Shown here: one piece after another, positions 14,086-16,014 of the stretch
Layout of the letters: every line of letters begins with the position of its first letter
Numbering within the stretch: the first letter of the stretch is position 1
Source: CF-161 sp035259145
GTDB taxonomy: Bacteria > Chloroflexota > Dormibacteria > Dormibacterales > Dormibacteraceae
Assembly (NCBI GenBank): GCA_035259145.1
Contig: DATFWQ010000174.1
Coordinates: 1 to 16,014, forward strand
Length of the DNA: 16,014 nucleotides
Reading direction: 5' to 3'
Program-made: the position numbers and the translations under genes
Notes under the pieces: generated by a model
Seen by the model: the letters and a program-made list of their open reading frames with translations, nothing else
What the model was told of the DNA's origin: nothing
Databases searched by the model: none

Positions 14086-14961
14086 ATGGCTCGGCGCCTT
14101 CGCTTCGGACTCTGCACAGACCAGAACATGACGTGGGCCAGGACGCGAGAGCGCTGGCAGCTCTTCGAGCGGCTCGGCTTCGACAGCGCCTGGGATTGCG
14201 ACCACTTCGTGCAGCCCAGCCGGCCGGACGGCCCGTACCTGGAAGGGTGGACCCTGCTTTCGGCGCTTGCCGCGTGCACCGAGCGCATTCGTGTCGGCGC
14301 GCTGGTGAGCAGCAATACCTTTCGCCACCCGGCCCTCCTTGCGAAGCAGGCCGTGACCGTGGACCACGTCTCAGGCGGGCGCCTCGAGCTCGGCCTGGGC
14401 GCCGGCTGGTACGAGCCCGAACATCGCATGTACGGACTGGACTTCCCGCCACGACGCGAGCTGGTCGATCGATTCGAGGAATCGGTGCAGGTCGTGGACA
14501 GCCTGCTCCGCAACGAGTTCACCAGTTTCGAAGGCCGCCATTACCGTCTCCATGACGCGGCCTTTCGGCCCGCCCCCCTGCAGCGGCCGCGGCCACCGCT
14601 GACGCTGGGCGCACACCGCCCGCGCATGCTGCGGATCGTCGCCAGGTACGCCGACACCTGGAACTCGCACGGCACCACCGAAGAGATCCGGTCTCGGAAT
14701 GCAACCCTCGACGAGGCCTGCGCCGATATTGGGCGCGACCCTGCCGAGGTCAGGCGCTCTCTCTATTACTGGGTGCCGCGGTCGGCGGACGACCCCTGGT
14801 CGTCGACTGACGCATTCCTTGACGTGGTTGGACGGTACAGGGAGGTCGGGATCGAGGAGTTCATCATCGATCACCCACGTGATGACCAGCTCGACGTCCT
14901 CGAGCGGGTTGCCGCCGACGTCATTCCACGCCTCCACGCCGACGCTACGACACGGGCCTGA
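14086..14961 (+). CDS. LLM-class flavin/F420-dependent oxidoreductase
   Basis: The ATG at 14086 has a GGAGGAGGG ribosome site immediately upstream and gives 291 residues; the TTG at 14083 lies inside that context and is unlikely. Luciferase-like barrel marks are LRFGLCTDQNMTW, LFERLGFDSAWDCDHFV (helix 1), RIRVGALVSSNTFRHPALLA, VDHVSGGRLELGLGAGWYEPEH (cofactor-contact region), GLDFPPRRELVDRFEE and PPLTLGAHRPRMLRIVARYADTWN. It belongs to the F420-type branch rather than the FMN luciferases, but it differs from the other copy at 4301-5164, so the two are paralogues and not a duplication. Its substrate is unknown. A MITE-like element begins seven bases after the stop codon. Confidence 0.92.
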   Translation: MARRLRFGLCTDQNMTWARTRERWQLFERLGFDSAWDCDHFVQPSRPDGPYLEGWTLLSALAACTERIRVGALVSSNTFRHPALLAKQAVTVDHVSGGRLELGLGAGWYEPEHRMYGLDFPPRRELVDRFEESVQVVDSLLRNEFTSFEGRHYRLHDAAFRPAPLQRPRPPLTLGAHRPRMLRIVARYADTWNSHGTTEEIRSRNATLDEACADIGRDPAEVRRSLYYWVPRSADDPWSSTDAFLDVVGRYREVGIEEFIIDHPRDDQLDVLERVAADVIPRLHADATTRA

Positions 14962-14967
14962 GCCTCC

Positions 14968-15183
14968 CTAGTGGACCGTAACGGTCGGAGGTGGAGCAGG
15001 CCGCAGGCCCGAAGGCCGGCGTTCCAGGTGGTCGGTGGCAAGGATGGGGTGGCGCATCGAGGAGCCCATTTGTCGATGGGTGACGAGGCGCGCCGGGCCC
15101 CCAGACGCAGCCATCAGCGCCTGCAAGGCGCCCGGCCGCCTGGGACGTCGGATGCTCCGCATCCGGCCGTTACGGTCCACTAG
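14968..15183. mobile_element. 216-bp MITE-like foldback element with CTAG ends
   Basis: The ends are perfect 17-base inverted repeats: CTAGTGGACCGTAACGG at 14968-14984 and its reverse complement at 15167-15183. Pairing continues inward with few mismatches (for example CGGA/TCCG and GGAGCA/TGCTCC) for about 30 bases, then more loosely to an apical hairpin CCCAT-TTGTCG-ATGGG at 15065-15080. The whole unit can thus fold back on itself. The outer CTAG on both sides matches the preferred target of IS630/Tc1-like elements, which duplicate TA. There is no transposase, so it would be non-autonomous. A REP-like or attenuator structure is the alternative. No second copy exists in this window. Confidence 0.6.
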
Positions 15184-15522
15184 CACCGACGGCACCCCGG
15201 GCGGGTACTTGACAGTACTCCGCGTGCGATAGAAAATGGTCCTACCATTGAACGACCTCGCGACGGACGGTACCCAGGCAAGAGCAGAGCCCATCGCGAG
15301 ATCGAAGACCAGACACGTTCTGCGGTGCTCCCCGGGGCGTCGGGTTGCCGGAGACAACGAGGGCCCGAAGTTGGAGGTGAGGAAGGAGATCGAGTGAGCG
15401 TCAGGTCCCACCGCTCCTCAGTCGGAGGACTGGTCTCACCGGCACAGTCCGGACCTGGCACAGATGGACCCGATCGTCCCGGGACACCGTACCGCTGAGT
15501 CGCTGACGCCGACCTACAGCAA
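15184..15522. other. Stretch of about 340 bp without a convincing gene
   Basis: No reading frame here has family similarity or a good ribosome site. A 53-codon frame at 15236-15397 has no Shine-Dalgarno sequence and odd composition. The stretch starts with a promoter-like sequence at 15209 and ends at a strong terminator hairpin. In between, CAGGTCC (15402-15408) pairs with GGACCTG (15451-15457), enclosing GGACTG/CAGTCC (15427-15432 with 15445-15450). This nested structure is what an untranslated RNA might show, but it could also be chance in GC-rich sequence. Confidence 0.4.
15205..15237 (+). promoter_or_regulatory. Promoter candidate TTGACA-N17-GAAAAT with overlapping dyad
   Basis: A consensus -35 TTGACA (15209-15214) is followed after 17 bases by GAAAAT (15232-15237; four of six match TATAAT). 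The -35 lies inside the dyad GTACT-TGAC-AGTAC (15205-15218), which could be an operator. It reads rightward into a stretch with no recognised gene and points toward the terminator hairpin at 15523. Confidence 0.4.
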
Positions 15523-15546
15523 CAGGGGCGCTGTTAGGCGCCCCTG
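15523..15546. terminator. Strong terminator-like hairpin, probably usable from both sides
   Basis: CAGGGGCGC pairs perfectly with GCGCCCCTG (nine base pairs, six-base loop TGTTAG). On the plus strand it is followed by a pyrimidine-rich CCCCCTCTTTCCTCC; on the minus strand by TTGCTGT. It lies about 50 bases after the arsR stop and most likely ends that transcript, and perhaps any rightward transcript from 15209. Confidence 0.6.
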
Positions 15547-15597
15547 CCCCCTCTTTCCTCCCGTGCTGAGATGCTTAACACGAAAGCGGGGAAAGCG

Positions 15598-16014
15598 CTA
15601 CCGGCCCGCTCCGTATCCGACCCCGTCCTCGGCGCCGTGCACCTCCGACCGGCGCTCGGTCCCCTCTGCGGAGTCGAGCAGGGTCCCCAACAGCGCGACT
15701 GTGGCCGGCGCCAGGTCGTCGCGTAGCCGGTAGTAGATCCAGATTCCCCGCTTCGTCGACTCGACGAGGCCGGCTGCCCTGAGCCTGGCCATGTGATGAG
15801 AAATAGTCGGTTGGCCGAGGTCGAACGTGGCGGTGAAGTCGCAGATGCAGACCGGCGCCTGGGCCTTCCAGAGACAGAGAACCATTGACAGCCTGGTGGG
15901 ATCGCCAAGCGCCTTGAGCAAGCCCGCAGCTTCCCGGGCCCTCGCCCACTCGACCGGCACGGCTATCTCGCAGCACCTGCCCCGTTCCCGGACCGGCAGC
16001 TCCATCGTCGCCAT
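15598..16014 (-). CDS. arsR: ArsR-family metalloregulatory repressor (arsenic type)
   Basis: The ATG coincides with the right edge (16014), so upstream signals, and a longer N-terminus, cannot be excluded; this start gives 138 residues. The winged helix is typical: LLKALGDPTRLSMVLCL, then VCICDF, LGQPTISHHMARLRAAGLV (recognition helix) and RGIWIYYRL (wing). Cys14 and Cys15 near the N-terminus together with Cys56 and Cys58 in VCICD match the kind of As(III) site known from Corynebacterium glutamicum ArsR (two adjacent N-terminal Cys plus one from the helix). It should repress until arsenite or a similar ion binds. The C-terminal tail (about residues 115-138) is charged and unlikely to be structured. 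I infer that ars transport or reductase genes lie beyond the right edge, divergent from it. Confidence 0.92.
   Translation of the reverse strand: MATMELPVRERGRCCEIAVPVEWARAREAAGLLKALGDPTRLSMVLCLWKAQAPVCICDFTATFDLGQPTISHHMARLRAAGLVESTKRGIWIYYRLRDDLAPATVALLGTLLDSAEGTERRSEVHGAEDGVGYGAGR

Noticed and set aside
14971..15183. 70-codon plus-strand frame that exactly spans the foldback element
   Set aside because: Its start and stop come from the two terminal repeats themselves (GTG and TAG in the arms), so the match in length is a by-product of symmetry. No Shine-Dalgarno sequence or family motif.
15236..15397. 53-codon plus-strand frame after the orphan promoter
   Set aside because: The ATG overlaps the proposed -10 element, there is no ribosome site, and the sequence resembles no known family.
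14968..15411. 147-codon minus-strand frame through the element and beyond
   Set aside because: Ends in the terminal repeat for the same reason; Arg/Pro-rich composition and no motif or ribosome site.

Overview
This is a GC-rich chromosomal window with tightly packed genes. Many start codons lack a strong Shine-Dalgarno sequence, and several neighbours overlap by ATGA. Two luciferase-like F420 oxidoreductases, an F420-type deazaflavin reductase, an actinobacterial-style DUF1501/DUF1800 pair, an adaptor with an inserted peptidoglycan-binding domain and a Corynebacterium-like ArsR together suggest an actinobacterium or a related high-GC terrabacterial lineage (Dormibacterota or Chloroflexota are possible). 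This placement is inference; no rRNA or tRNA gene was seen.

Left block (1-3579, minus strand): a response regulator, a sensor kinase, a small lipoprotein with a duplicated cysteine-containing repeat, and an HlyD-like efflux adaptor that runs off the left edge. Coupled overlaps and short gaps make this one operon, most likely a sensed efflux or ABC export system whose permease and ATPase would lie outside the window.

Middle left (3688-7094): a deazaflavin-dependent nitroreductase-type enzyme (+) converges on an F420-type luciferase-like oxidoreductase (-). The second of these is divergent from a two-gene plus-strand operon coding for an unrecognised single-pass membrane protein and a PrsW-type intramembrane metalloprotease.

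Centre (7104-11550, minus strand): a five-gene operon in the order DUF1800, DUF1501, a 75-residue exported peptide, ApbE flavin transferase, and a haem-type ferric-reductase-like membrane protein. The first two carry twin-arginine signals. ApbE next to a bis-haem membrane protein is a known extracytoplasmic electron-transfer arrangement. Here the usual FMN-binding partner is missing, and in its place is a tiny exported peptide whose C-terminus resembles the flavinylation motif. This is the most interesting candidate system in the window.

Right (11733-16014): a beta-propeller lipoprotein, a small YtxH-like membrane protein behind a perfect dyad, and a second luciferase-like oxidoreductase. These are followed by a roughly 640 bp stretch with no convincing gene. 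That stretch holds a 216 bp MITE-like foldback element with CTAG ends, an orphan TTGACA promoter and a strong terminator hairpin. The window closes with an arsenic-type ArsR repressor on the minus strand, whose start lies exactly at the right edge.
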